A stretch of DNA of 33,472 nucleotides, from assembly GCA_009837085.1 (NCBI GenBank), contig VXUF01000139.1, positions 32,388 to 65,859 of the forward strand. The letters run 5' to 3'. The translations under genes were made by a program, and so were the position numbers. The notes beneath the pieces were generated by a model, which made no database searches, was not told the DNA's origin, and was given only the letters and a program-made list of their open reading frames with translations. Every line of letters starts with the position of its first letter. Positions within the stretch are counted from its first letter, which is position 1. The DNA is from Holophagales bacterium (GTDB taxonomy: Bacteria > Acidobacteriota > Thermoanaerobaculia > Multivoradales > Multivoraceae). Below, piece by piece: positions 1 to 7,995 of the stretch.

Positions 1-1
1 C

Positions 2-334
2 TTCGTCGTCCTCGAGATGATGAAGCGGGTCACCGGAGAGGAACCGAAGATGTGGGGTTCCTCCATCGTCGGCTTCGGCAGCTACCACTACCGGTACGCG
101 AGCGGCCGCGAGGGCGACTGGCCGCGTATCGGCTTCTCGCCGCGCAAGCAGAGCCTGACGATCTACGTGATGCCGGGCTTCTCGAGCTACGACGGCCTGC
201 TGTCGCGACTCGGCAAGCACCGGACCGGCAAGTCCTGCCTCTACGTCAACAAGCTCGCCGACGTAGACATGGACGTGCTGGAGCAACTGATGCGCAGTTC
301 TCTCGACGCGATGCGCGAGATGTATCCGGACTGA
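2..334 (+). CDS. DUF1801 domain protein (5' end outside window)
   Basis: The reading frame is open from base 2, so the true start lies upstream. An internal ATG at 17 would give 105 residues. The visible part carries the DUF1801 (YdhG-like) core: ITGEEP/MWG-type start 'VTGEEPKMWGSSIVGFGSYH', then 'GFSPRKQSLTIYVMPGF', 'LGKHRTGKSCLYVNKL', and a final helix around 'VDMDVLEQLM'. Members of this family have a frataxin-like fold, and some have been linked to iron handling. No specific role can be read from this sequence. It lies 11 bases before an enoyl-CoA hydratase-family gene on the same strand and may be co-transcribed with it. The family call is firm; the function is unknown. Confidence 0.85.
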   Translation, partial: FVVLEMMKRVTGEEPKMWGSSIVGFGSYHYRYASGREGDWPRIGFSPRKQSLTIYVMPGFSSYDGLLSRLGKHRTGKSCLYVNKLADVDMDVLEQLMRSSLDAMREMYPD

Positions 335-345
335 GAGAGGAAGGC

Positions 346-1143
346 ATGAGCTACGAACGGATCCTGCTCGAGCGGGACGGCAACCTCGCGATCGTTACGC
401 TGAATCACCCGGAAGTGCTGAACGCTACTGACGGCCAGATGGTCGCGGAACTCAGCGACGCCGTCCTGCGCATCCGCGAACCGGAAAGCGGCGTGCGCGC
501 CCTGCTGCTCACCGGCGCGGGCCGTGCCTTCTGTTCCGGGGCCAACCTCTCGGGTCGGGGCGATCAGCCGCAGGGCGGCCGCAGGCCCACCGCCCGCGAG
601 GGTCTGCGCAACACCTACCACCCTCTCCTGCTCTCGCTCCGCGATCTCGACATGCCGATCGTCACCGCGGTCCACGGCGCCGCGGCCGGCGTCGGCATGA
701 GCTTCGCTCTGGTCGGCGACCTGGTCTGCGCTTCGAGGCAAGCCTTCTTCCTGCAGGCGTTCGCCCGTATCGGACTGGTCCCCGACGGCGGCGCCACGTT
801 CATGCTGCCGCGGCTGATCGGCTGGGGCCGAGCGGTGGAACTCTCCATGCTCGCCGAGCGTCTGCCGGCCGACAAGGCGTTCGAGTGGGGCCTGATCAAC
901 CGGCTGTACGACGACCAGGAGTCCCTGATGGAGGGTGCCACGGAGCTGGCCCACCGCCTGGCCAATGGTCCACGCTCCCTGGCGATGATCCGCAAGGCGT
1001 ACTGGGCGACCTGGCAGAACGTCTACGAGCAGCAGCTCGACCTGGAAGCGCGGCTCCAGGCTGAAGCAGGCGCGACCGAAGACTCGCGCGAAGGCGTCCT
1101 CGCGTTCCTCGAGAAGCGACCCGCGGAGTTCAAGGGACGGTGA
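346..1143 (+). CDS. Enoyl-CoA hydratase/isomerase family protein (PaaG-like)
   Basis: This 265-residue cytoplasmic protein has the crotonase fold. Seen: an N-terminal 'AIVTLNHPEVLNA', an oxyanion-hole segment 'AFCSGANLSG' (residues 61-70), 'VTAVHGAAAGVGMSFALVGD' (106-125) and 'RIGLVPDGGATFMLPRLIG' (141-159). Classical hydratases use two glutamates. Here the second position reads Asp (D147, in 'VPDGG') and there is no obvious first one, which resembles PaaG-type isomerases more than a true hydratase. The likely role is isomerisation or hydration of an acyl-CoA during aromatic or fatty acid breakdown; the substrate is unknown. ATG 346 was chosen because GAGAGAGGAAGG lies just upstream and the family start follows it. 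The stop overlaps the next gene's GTG by four bases (GTGA), which suggests translational coupling. Confidence 0.9.
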   Translation: MSYERILLERDGNLAIVTLNHPEVLNATDGQMVAELSDAVLRIREPESGVRALLLTGAGRAFCSGANLSGRGDQPQGGRRPTAREGLRNTYHPLLLSLRDLDMPIVTAVHGAAAGVGMSFALVGDLVCASRQAFFLQAFARIGLVPDGGATFMLPRLIGWGRAVELSMLAERLPADKAFEWGLINRLYDDQESLMEGATELAHRLANGPRSLAMIRKAYWATWQNVYEQQLDLEARLQAEAGATEDSREGVLAFLEKRPAEFKGR

Positions 1144-3101
1144 TCGGAGTGCTCGCCCGCACGGCCATCGTCGCAACTCTCTTGAGCGGAGCGGCCGTGG
1201 CGGCGCAGGAGACGATCGAGTGGCGCCACTACGCCGCCGACCGCGCCAGCACCAAGTACTCGCCGGCGGCGCAGGTCGACGCCTCGAACGTGTCGGAACT
1301 CGAGGTCGCCTGGCGCTGGGTCACACCCGACGGCCGGGTCGAAGCACAGACCCTGGCCGGCGACCTCAAGGGCACGCCGCTGATGGTGAACGACACGCTC
1401 TACGCCGTGTCGGCCATGAACCTCGTGAGCGCGGTCGACCCCACGACCGGCGAAGAGCTCTGGACCTACGATCCGAAGGCCTACGAGCGCGGGATTCCAA
1501 CCCACGGCGGCTTCACCCAGCGCGGCATCGAGTACTGGGAGCACCGGGGCATGCAACGGATCGTGCTGGTCACCGGCACTCATCAACTCGTATCCCTGGA
1601 CGCGAAGACGGGCAAACCCGACCTCGAGTTTGGCGAAGCGGGCATGGTCGACATGCGCGGCGACATCGGCCGGCCGGACCAGATGCGGGAGACCGGCGCG
1701 AACTCGCCCGGCATCGTCTGCGGCGACACCGTCCTGATGGGCATGACGATCATGGACTTCGCCCTGACCCAGGAGATGCCGGCCGGCCACATTCGCGGCT
1801 ACGACATTCGCACCGGCCGGAAGACGTGGATCTTCCACACCGTGCCCCAGGGCGACGAGCCCGGCGTCGAGACCTGGCACGACGAGTCCTGGCGCTACTC
1901 GGGCAACAGCAACGTGTGGTCGTGGATGAGTTGCGACGACGAGACGGGCTGGGTCTACTTCGGCACCGGCACGCCGACCAGCGATTACTACGGCGGCCAC
2001 CGCCACGGCGACAACCTCTACGCCGAGAGCCTGGTCGCCATCGACACCGCGACCGGCGAGAAGAAGTGGCACTTTCAGGCCGTGCGGCACGGGCTGTGGG
2101 ACTACGACTTCCCCTGCGCGCCCATCCTGCTGGACATCGAGGTCGACGGGAAGCGCATCGAAGCGGTGGCCCAGGTCAGCAAGCAGGCGTTCACCTATGT
2201 CTTCGACCGCAAGACCGGCGAGCCCGTGTGGCCGATCGAGGAGCGCAAGGTCCCCGAGAGCCTGGTTCCCGGGGAATGGACCGCGAGCACGCAGCCCTTC
2301 CCCACGAAACCGCCGCCGTTCGACCGGCAGGGCGTGCGCGAAAGCGATCTGATCGACTTCACGCCCGAGCTCAAGGCGAAGGCCGTCGAGCTCTACCGGA
2401 AGACGCTCCTGGGAGGTCCGATGTTCACGCCGCCGACCCTGTCCGGTGAGAACCGGAGGGTGATGGCGCAACTCCCCGGTCAGGCCGGCGGCGCGAACTG
2501 GGGCGGCGCCGCCGTCGATCCGAACAGCGGAGTCCTGTTCGTGCCGTCGCAAACCCGGTTAGGCACGATGGCGCTGATCCCACCGACCGAGCGCCAGCCT
2601 TCCGACCGCGACTACCTGCCGGCGTTCACGTTCCCCGCCGGCCCGGAAGGTCTGCCGCTCGTCAAGCCACCCTGGAGCCGTCTCACCGCGATCGACCTGA
2701 ACCGTGGCGAGATCCTGTGGCAAACGCCGGTCGGCGACGGCCCCCGCGACCATCCCGCGCTTGCCGGTCTGGACCTGGGACGACTCGGCGCCTGGCCGCT
2801 CGCCGGTCTTACGCCGGGCTGGCCGATGGTGACCGCCACGCTCGTGTTCGTCGTCACCAGCGAGCAGGTGCCCGGTACGTATCAGGAGGGGCCCGGCGGG
2901 TTCGCGTCCCGCGGCCCGTCGACCGGTTTCCTCTATGCCTTCGACAAGGCGACCGGCGAAGAGGTGTGGCGAACCGAGCTGCCCGACACTCCTGGAGGCA
3001 GCCCGATGACCTACGTCAACTCGGGCCGACAGTTCATCGTCGTGCCGGTCGGCAAGCGCGGCCAGGAGCACTCGCTCGTCGCGTACGCTCTGCCGCGGTA
3101 G
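1140..3101 (+). CDS. Secreted PQQ-dependent dehydrogenase (quinoprotein)
   Basis: This 653-residue beta-propeller dehydrogenase uses pyrroloquinoline quinone to oxidise a sugar or alcohol in the periplasm and pass electrons to the respiratory chain. The GTG start overlaps the previous stop. A signal peptide ends near 'GAAVAAQETIEW'. Seen: 'WRHYAADRASTKYSPAAQVD', tryptophan-docking repeats of the 'VDPTTGEELWTYDP' and 'IDTATGEKKWHFQ' type, 'GTGTPTSDYYGGHRHGDNL', 'HGLWDYDFPCAPILLDI' and 'GGANWGGAAVDPNSG'. Length and motifs match the soluble or loosely membrane-bound glucose-dehydrogenase-like group. There is no CxxCH, so it has no fused cytochrome. Its last residues (ALPR) and stop are encoded inside the left end of a palindromic repeat. 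The substrate is not predictable. No PQQ synthesis genes are in the window. Confidence 0.92.
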   Translation: MIGVLARTAIVATLLSGAAVAAQETIEWRHYAADRASTKYSPAAQVDASNVSELEVAWRWVTPDGRVEAQTLAGDLKGTPLMVNDTLYAVSAMNLVSAVDPTTGEELWTYDPKAYERGIPTHGGFTQRGIEYWEHRGMQRIVLVTGTHQLVSLDAKTGKPDLEFGEAGMVDMRGDIGRPDQMRETGANSPGIVCGDTVLMGMTIMDFALTQEMPAGHIRGYDIRTGRKTWIFHTVPQGDEPGVETWHDESWRYSGNSNVWSWMSCDDETGWVYFGTGTPTSDYYGGHRHGDNLYAESLVAIDTATGEKKWHFQAVRHGLWDYDFPCAPILLDIEVDGKRIEAVAQVSKQAFTYVFDRKTGEPVWPIEERKVPESLVPGEWTASTQPFPTKPPPFDRQGVRESDLIDFTPELKAKAVELYRKTLLGGPMFTPPTLSGENRRVMAQLPGQAGGANWGGAAVDPNSGVLFVPSQTRLGTMALIPPTERQPSDRDYLPAFTFPAGPEGLPLVKPPWSRLTAIDLNRGEILWQTPVGDGPRDHPALAGLDLGRLGAWPLAGLTPGWPMVTATLVFVVTSEQVPGTYQEGPGGFASRGPSTGFLYAFDKATGEEVWRTELPDTPGGSPMTYVNSGRQFIVVPVGKRGQEHSLVAYALPR

Positions 3102-3189
3102 CGCGGCAGAAGGTCCAGAGGCCGGCGCTTTGCGCCGGATGCCGGCGGGGACGCCGGCGCACCCAGTTCCTGCCGCGCTAGCGCAGCAG
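3090..3189. repeat. Structured palindromic repeat, copy 1
   Basis: This 100-bp element lies between two convergent genes. It is bounded by near-identical near-palindromes, CTGCCGCGGTAGCGCGGCAG at 3090-3109 and CTGCCGCGCTAGCGCAGCAG at 3170-3189. An 11-bp perfect terminal inverted repeat pairs 3099-3109 (TAGCGCGGCAG) with 3170-3180 (CTGCCGCGCTA). Inside are two tandem hairpins: CCGGCGC/GCGCCGG with a TTT loop (3122-3138) and GCCGGCG/CGCCGGC with a GGGA loop (3141-3158). A second copy lies at 5335-5422. It could be a REP/MITE-like mobile remnant or a bidirectional terminator. The left end contributes the last codons of the PQQ dehydrogenase. Confidence 0.85.
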
Positions 3190-3195
3190 AGCCGG

Positions 3196-3876
3196 TCAAC
3201 GACGCTTCGACAGGCGGGCCCCCGGAGGATCGTTGATCCACTCGGCGCCCTGTGCCCAGCCGTCATCGAACACCGTGTCCCGGATCGGCAATCGGCGCAG
3301 CGGGCCGTGGCGCCCCAGCGGCCGGCCGATGGTGATCGTCAGCGACAGCTCGACGTTGTCCGGAATCTCCAGGATCTCGCGCAGTTCGTCCGCCACCGCG
3401 TGGTGCCAGCCGCTATAGCAGGCGCCGTAGCCCAGCGCCCGCGCCATCAGGAACAGGTTCTGGCACGCCGGGAAGACGGACGCGCCCTCCGAGTGAGTCA
3501 GCGCCCGGTAGCGGACATAGCAGGCGATGACGATCGCCGGGATCTGCTCGAAGTGGTCGACGTAGTGCTGAATCGCACGGTTGACTCTCGACTTCGGCGA
3601 GTTCGGATCGGCGGCCGATCCGCGATTCCAGCCCTCCTGCTCCGTCTTCCGCGCCCAGCCGCGACGGAACGACTCGCCCAGCAACCGGCGGGCCCGCCGC
3701 GCCCGCGGGCCATCCCGCAGGACGATGAAGCGGAAGGGCTGGCGGTTCGTGCCGGACGGCGCCCGGCTGGCGGCGTAGAGAATCCGCGCCAGGTCTTCGT
3801 CCGGAATCGGCTCGGGGCTGTAGCGCCGCACGGAGCGCGCGGTGGAAAGCAGTTCGAGGAAGTCGTCGGCGTCCAT
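3196..3876 (-). CDS. Nitroreductase family protein
   Basis: This 226-residue FMN-dependent oxidoreductase is probably cytoplasmic and reduces nitro compounds, quinones or similar substrates with NAD(P)H. Seen: the FMN-contacting N-terminus 'STARSVRRYSPEPIPDEDL', 'ASRAPSGTNRQPFRFIVLRD', 'ACQNLFLMARALGYGACYSG' and the C-terminal 'TITIGRPLGRHGPLRRLPI'. ATG 3876 (MDADDFLELL) is preferred, since the 63-base upstream extension would need a TTG and adds unconserved residues. The gene is divergent from the TPR gene and convergent with the PQQ dehydrogenase, with palindromic repeat copy 1 in that gap. The substrate is not predictable. Confidence 0.9.
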   Translation of the reverse strand: MDADDFLELLSTARSVRRYSPEPIPDEDLARILYAASRAPSGTNRQPFRFIVLRDGPRARRARRLLGESFRRGWARKTEQEGWNRGSAADPNSPKSRVNRAIQHYVDHFEQIPAIVIACYVRYRALTHSEGASVFPACQNLFLMARALGYGACYSGWHHAVADELREILEIPDNVELSLTITIGRPLGRHGPLRRLPIRDTVFDDGWAQGAEWINDPPGARLSKRR

Positions 3877-4002
3877 GGGACGTAACCATTTCCCACCCGC
3901 GAAGCCCGCGTCAAGCGATAGGATCGGCCGGTTCCCCAAACTCCTGACTCACTGTGACGCGGCCACCCGCGCGTGCGGCGCCGATCCAGAGGAACCCCGA
4001 CG

Positions 4003-5334
4003 ATGCAGAAAATCAGCCGTAGCGTTCTCCCCCTGGCCATGCTCCTGGTCGCCTCCGCGGCCTTCGCCCAGCGCAGCCAACTGGAACTGCAGGTGGTCGA
4101 CATGGCCGGCGCCGAGCTGGGCCCGGTAAACGTGACCGTCTTTGCCCCCACGGGCGAGATCATCGTCCAGGACGCCACCCGCAAGAACGGCCGCCTGCGG
4201 ATCCGTCTGGCGCCGGCCGAGGCCCCGTACAGGCTGCTGCTGCAGAAAGACGGCTACCCGGACCGTGAGCTCGAGGTGGAGATCCTCGACGGGAGTAGGG
4301 ACCGATCGCTCACCGCTCAGCTCTGGGACGAAGAGACTGCCCGCAAGCAGCAGGCGGTCGACGCATTCAACGAAGGCATCGCGAAGATCCAGGCCGGCGA
4401 CGCCGCCGGGGCCCTGCCCCTGTTCGAGAAAGCCGTGGAGATCGACGCGACGATCGCCGCCGCCCATCGGACGATCGCGGCCATCCGGCACAATCTGGGG
4501 CAACTCGACGAGGCACTCGAACCTGCGAGGCGGTATCTCGAGATGGAGGCGATGCCGCCCGACTTCGCGTCCATGTTCTTCGACATCTTCGCGGCCGCCG
4601 GCGATCCCAGGGCGGAAGAGGCGAAGCAGTTGGCGATCGAAGCAGGCATGGGTGCCGACCTCGCTCCTGGCGTGTTCTCGCAAGGCGTTCAGGCGGTCCG
4701 GAGCGGCGACGAAGGGCGGGCGGTCGAGCTCTTCCGCGAAGCGGCATCGCTCAACCCGAGACTCCACCAGGCCTACCGGAACATCGGCACGATCTACTTC
4801 AACAACGGGGACTTCGAGGAAGCCCTGGTGGAGCTCGACCGCACCCTGGAGCTCGACCCGCGGAACCAGGAAGCGCTGCGCATGAAGTACTTCTCCTTCG
4901 CCTCGCTCGGCAACCTCGAGGACTCCATCGAGGCGGGTAAGGCCTGGATCGCGGTCAACCCCACCGCCGGCAGGCAGGTGCAGTTCCAGGCCCAGCAGCT
5001 CTTCGACCAGGAAGCGTTCGGTAACGCGAAGCTGTACGACCAGTCCCTGATCGCATGGGACGACAACCACCCCCGCGCCCACTTCCGGCTCGGCGTGATC
5101 TACCGGCGCAGCGCCGATTCCGCCCCGGCGAAGGAACACCTGACCAGATACCTGGCATCGGCGCCGGACGACGAGGACGTCGAGGACCTGGCGAGAGCGC
5201 ACTACGAACTCGGGATTCTCGCGGTGAACGCGAGCGACACGGCCGCGGCCCGCGAGCACCTGAGCAAGTCGCTCGAGATGGCGGCGGAGGGCGAGTACGC
5301 GGACGTGGCCCGCGCGGCCCTCGATCAGTTGTAG
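4003..5334 (+). CDS. Secreted tetratricopeptide-repeat protein
   Basis: This 443-residue exported protein has three parts. A signal peptide ends at 'VASAAFAQ'. Residues of about 18-105 form a beta-rich, carboxypeptidase-regulatory/Ig-like module ('LELQVVDMAGAELGPVNVTV', 'YRLLLQKDGYPD'). The remainder is a string of TPR helices, for example 'ALPLFEKAVEIDATIAAAHR', 'RNIGTIYFNNGDFEEALVEL' and 'AHFRLGVIYRRSADSAPAKE'. TPR arrays bind other proteins, so a periplasmic scaffold role is plausible, but no partner is evident. ATG 4003 is chosen over the earlier in-frame start at 3973 because AGAGGAA lies upstream and the signal peptide begins there. A second copy of the palindromic repeat begins directly after the stop. 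Confidence 0.85.
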   Translation: MQKISRSVLPLAMLLVASAAFAQRSQLELQVVDMAGAELGPVNVTVFAPTGEIIVQDATRKNGRLRIRLAPAEAPYRLLLQKDGYPDRELEVEILDGSRDRSLTAQLWDEETARKQQAVDAFNEGIAKIQAGDAAGALPLFEKAVEIDATIAAAHRTIAAIRHNLGQLDEALEPARRYLEMEAMPPDFASMFFDIFAAAGDPRAEEAKQLAIEAGMGADLAPGVFSQGVQAVRSGDEGRAVELFREAASLNPRLHQAYRNIGTIYFNNGDFEEALVELDRTLELDPRNQEALRMKYFSFASLGNLEDSIEAGKAWIAVNPTAGRQVQFQAQQLFDQEAFGNAKLYDQSLIAWDDNHPRAHFRLGVIYRRSADSAPAKEHLTRYLASAPDDEDVEDLARAHYELGILAVNASDTAAAREHLSKSLEMAAEGEYADVARAALDQL

Positions 5335-5422
5335 CCCGCTAGCGCGGCAGAAGGTCCAGAAGCCGGCGCCTTCGCGCCGGATGCCGGCGAGGACGCCGGC
5401 GCACCCAGTTTCCGCCGCGCAA
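5335..5422. repeat. Structured palindromic repeat, copy 2
   Basis: This copy closely matches the one at 3090-3189 and again lies between convergent genes (TPR and sdhB). Its left half reads GCTAGCGCGGCAGAAGGTCC. The hairpin stems are identical to copy 1: CCGGCGC/GCGCCGG at 5363-5380, now with a CTTC loop, and GCCGGCG/CGCCGGC at 5383-5400 with an AGGA loop. The stems are kept while the loops differ, which suggests selection on structure. The right terminal repeat is degraded (TCCGCCGCGCAA instead of CCTGCCGCGCTA), and the outer half-palindromes are partly lost. Confidence 0.85.
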
Positions 5423-5426
5423 GATC

Positions 5427-6185
5427 CTAGGCCCGCGAACCGCCCGAGAACACCCGGAACAGCTTCTTCAGCGGGTCGTAGAACTCCGACACCACCCGCT
5501 CCTTGAGCGGGATGATCGCATTGTCGGTGATCGTGATGTGCTCGGGGCACACCTTGGTGCAGCACTTCGTGATGTTGCAGTAGCCGATCCCCTCGTCGCG
5601 CTTGAGCGACGCCAGGCGGTCGCCGGTGTCCAGGGGGTGCATCTCCAGCGCCGCGTTGTAGACGAAGAACCGGGGACCGACGAACTCCTCGTGCAGGTGG
5701 TGGTCCCGCAGCACGTGGCAGACGTCCTGGCACAGGAAGCACTCGATGCACTTGCGGAACTCCTGGACCCGCTCGACGTCCTCCTGGGCGATACGCCAGG
5801 TGCCGTCCTCAGCGTCGGGCGGCCGCGGCTCGAAGGGCTCGATCTTCTTCTTGACCTCGTAGTTCCAGGACACGTCGCAGACGAGGTCGCGGATCACGGG
5901 GAAGGCGCGCATCGGTTCGACCGTCACCGGACGGTCCGCCGGCAGGTCGCTCATCCGCGTCATGCACATGAGCCTGGGATTGCCGTTCACCTCCGCCGAG
6001 CAGGAGCCGCACTTGCCGGCCTTGCAGTTCCAGCGCACGGCGAGGTCGTTCGCCGATTCGGCCTGGATCTGGTGAACCGCGTCGAGGACGACCATCCCCT
6101 CGGTGACGTCCGTCGTGTAGTCGCGGTAGCCACCCTCGTCTCCGGCGCCGTCCTGTCGCCAGATCCTGAACTGTGTCGCGGCCAT
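5427..6185 (-). CDS. sdhB: Succinate dehydrogenase iron-sulfur subunit
   Basis: This 252-residue subunit carries electrons from the flavoprotein SdhA through three iron-sulfur clusters to the membrane quinone site. Seen: a plant-type ferredoxin [2Fe-2S] site with C54, C59, C62 and C74 ('NCKAGKCGSC...LMC'), then C146/C149/C152/C156 ('CIECFLCQDVC') and C203/C208/C209/C213 ('CNITKCCTKVCPEH'), which supply the [4Fe-4S] and [3Fe-4S] sites. Together with the adjacent flavoprotein and a Sdh1-type anchor this is most likely succinate dehydrogenase running in the oxidative direction, although fumarate reductase activity cannot be excluded from sequence. It is the last gene of the operon; its ATG follows the sdhA stop by one base (TGAGATG). 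Confidence 0.95.
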   Translation of the reverse strand: MAATQFRIWRQDGAGDEGGYRDYTTDVTEGMVVLDAVHQIQAESANDLAVRWNCKAGKCGSCSAEVNGNPRLMCMTRMSDLPADRPVTVEPMRAFPVIRDLVCDVSWNYEVKKKIEPFEPRPPDAEDGTWRIAQEDVERVQEFRKCIECFLCQDVCHVLRDHHLHEEFVGPRFFVYNAALEMHPLDTGDRLASLKRDEGIGYCNITKCCTKVCPEHITITDNAIIPLKERVVSEFYDPLKKLFRVFSGGSRA

Positions 6186-6186
6186 C

Positions 6187-7995
6187 TCAGCCCATCTCCT
6201 CGACCAGTCTGGTCAGTTCGTCGCTCATCGGCTCCACCGGCATCTCTTCCACGACCATCTCTCCGTCGGCGCCCCTAGCGACCCGGATGATGACCTTGCC
6301 GAAGTGCTCGTCCTTCTGCGGATAGTCGTCCCGGAACTGGGCCCCCCGGCTCTCGCGCCGCATCAGACCCGCCCGGGCGACGGCTTCGGACACGACCAGC
6401 AGAGGGTGCAGATCGAGCGCCGTGTGCCAGCCCGGGTTGTACTCGCGGTTGCCGGGCGCGGACACGGCCCTCGCGCGGTCGCTCAGCCGGCCGATCTCGT
6501 CGATCGCCTCCTCCAGTTCGGACTCGATCCGGACGATGCCGACCTTCTCCTGCATCAGGTCCTGGAGTTCGTGCTGGATCTGGTACGGCCCTTCGCCACC
6601 CTCCCGTTCGAGCGGCTCCAGTGCCTCCTTGACCGCGGCATCGACCGCTGCGTCATCCAGCCGGACGTCGCCCTGCTCGCCGGCGAAGGCGGCCGCGTAC
6701 TCGCCCGCCCGCTTGCCGAAGACGAGCAGGTCGGAGAGCGAGTTGCCGCCCAGCCGGTTGGCGCCGTGGAGCCCCGCCGCGCACTCGCCGGCCGCGAACA
6801 GGCCGGGCACGGAGGACATCTGGCTCTCGGCGTCAACGCGAACACCGCCCATCACGTAGTGCGTCGTCGGCCCAACCTCCATCTGCTCCTTCGTGATGTC
6901 GAGGCCGGCCAGCTCCTTGAACTGGTGGTACATCGAGGGCAGCTTCTTTCGGATGTGCTCCTCGGAGCTGCTGATCTTCTCCTTGATCCAGGCGATGTCG
7001 AGGTAGACGCCGCCGTGGGGCGAGCCCTTGCCGGCCTTGATCTGGTCCACGATGCACCGGGCAACGTGGTCCCGCGTCAGAAGTTCCGGCGGACGCCGGG
7101 CGTCGCGGTCGCCGACGACGTAGCGCCAGCCCTCTTCCGCACTGTCGGCCGTCTGGTCCTTGTAGAGGGGCGGAATGTCGTCGAACATGAAGCGCTCGCC
7201 GTCCGAGTTCAGCAGGATGCCGCCCTCACCCCGCACGCCTTCGGTGACCAGGATGCCGCGCACGCTCGGAGGCCAGACCATGCCCGTCGGATGGAACTGG
7301 ACGAACTCCATGTCGATCAGGTCGGCGCCGGCGTCGTAGGCCAGCGCGTGGCCGTCGCCGGTGTACTCCCAACTGTTGCTGGTGATCTTGAAGGCGCGGC
7401 CGATGCCGCCGGTGGCGAGCACGACCGACTTCGCCCGGTAGACGCGGAACCGGCCCCGCTCCCGGTCATAGGCGAGGGCCCCGGCGACCCGGCCGTCGTC
7501 CAGCAGCAGCCGGAACACCGTGTACTCCATGTGGAAGTCGATGCCGCGGTGGATGCCGTGGTCCTGCAGGGTCCGGATCATCTCGAGCCCCGTGCGGTCG
7601 CCAACGTGGGCCAGACGCGGATAGCGATGACCGCCGAAGTTCCGCTGCAGGATGCGCCCGTCCTTGGTCCGGTCGAACAGGGCGCCCCAGGCCTCGAGCT
7701 CCAGGGCCCGTGCCGGCGCTTCTTTCGCGTGGATCTCCGCCATCTTCGGGTTGCTCAGGTACTGGCCGCCGCGCAGCGTGTCCGTGACGTGGACCTTCCA
7801 GTCGTCGCGCTCGTCGACGTTGCCGATCGCGGCCGCCATGCCACCTTCGGCCATCACCGTGTGCGCCTTGCCGAGCAGGGACTTGCAGATGACGCCGCAG
7901 GAGGCGCCCACGGCGGAGGCTTCGATCGCCGCGCGCAACCCGGCGCCGCCCGCGCCGACGACCAGCACGTCGTACTCGTAGGGTGTCTGTTCCAT
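6187..7995 (-). CDS. sdhA: Succinate dehydrogenase flavoprotein subunit
   Basis: This 602-residue flavoprotein oxidises succinate to fumarate in the TCA cycle. Seen: the FAD dinucleotide-binding loop 'VVGAGGAGLRAAIEAS' (residues 12-27), a candidate covalent-FAD histidine H45 in 'GKAHTVMAEGGMAAA', 'GGQYLSNPKMAEIHAKEAP', 'VQFHPTGMVWP', 'THYVMGGVRVDAESQ', the C-terminal FAD segment 'LHGANRLGGNSLSDLLVFGKRAGEYAA' read in parts, and the helical tail 'DLHPLLVVSEAVARAGLMRRESRGAQFR'-like region typical of SdhA. ATG 7995 overlaps the stop of the membrane-anchor gene by one base (TGATG), so the three genes are tightly coupled in the order anchor, flavoprotein, iron-sulfur. A longer upstream reading frame exists but is out of context, lying inside the anchor gene. 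Confidence 0.95.
   Translation of the reverse strand: MEQTPYEYDVLVVGAGGAGLRAAIEASAVGASCGVICKSLLGKAHTVMAEGGMAAAIGNVDERDDWKVHVTDTLRGGQYLSNPKMAEIHAKEAPARALELEAWGALFDRTKDGRILQRNFGGHRYPRLAHVGDRTGLEMIRTLQDHGIHRGIDFHMEYTVFRLLLDDGRVAGALAYDRERGRFRVYRAKSVVLATGGIGRAFKITSNSWEYTGDGHALAYDAGADLIDMEFVQFHPTGMVWPPSVRGILVTEGVRGEGGILLNSDGERFMFDDIPPLYKDQTADSAEEGWRYVVGDRDARRPPELLTRDHVARCIVDQIKAGKGSPHGGVYLDIAWIKEKISSSEEHIRKKLPSMYHQFKELAGLDITKEQMEVGPTTHYVMGGVRVDAESQMSSVPGLFAAGECAAGLHGANRLGGNSLSDLLVFGKRAGEYAAAFAGEQGDVRLDDAAVDAAVKEALEPLEREGGEGPYQIQHELQDLMQEKVGIVRIESELEEAIDEIGRLSDRARAVSAPGNREYNPGWHTALDLHPLLVVSEAVARAGLMRRESRGAQFRDDYPQKDEHFGKVIIRVARGADGEMVVEEMPVEPMSDELTRLVEEMG

Noticed and set aside
3090..5422. A CRISPR array made of the two related repeats
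   Set aside because: The copies are more than 2 kb apart with genes between them, have internal hairpins and lack regular spacers.
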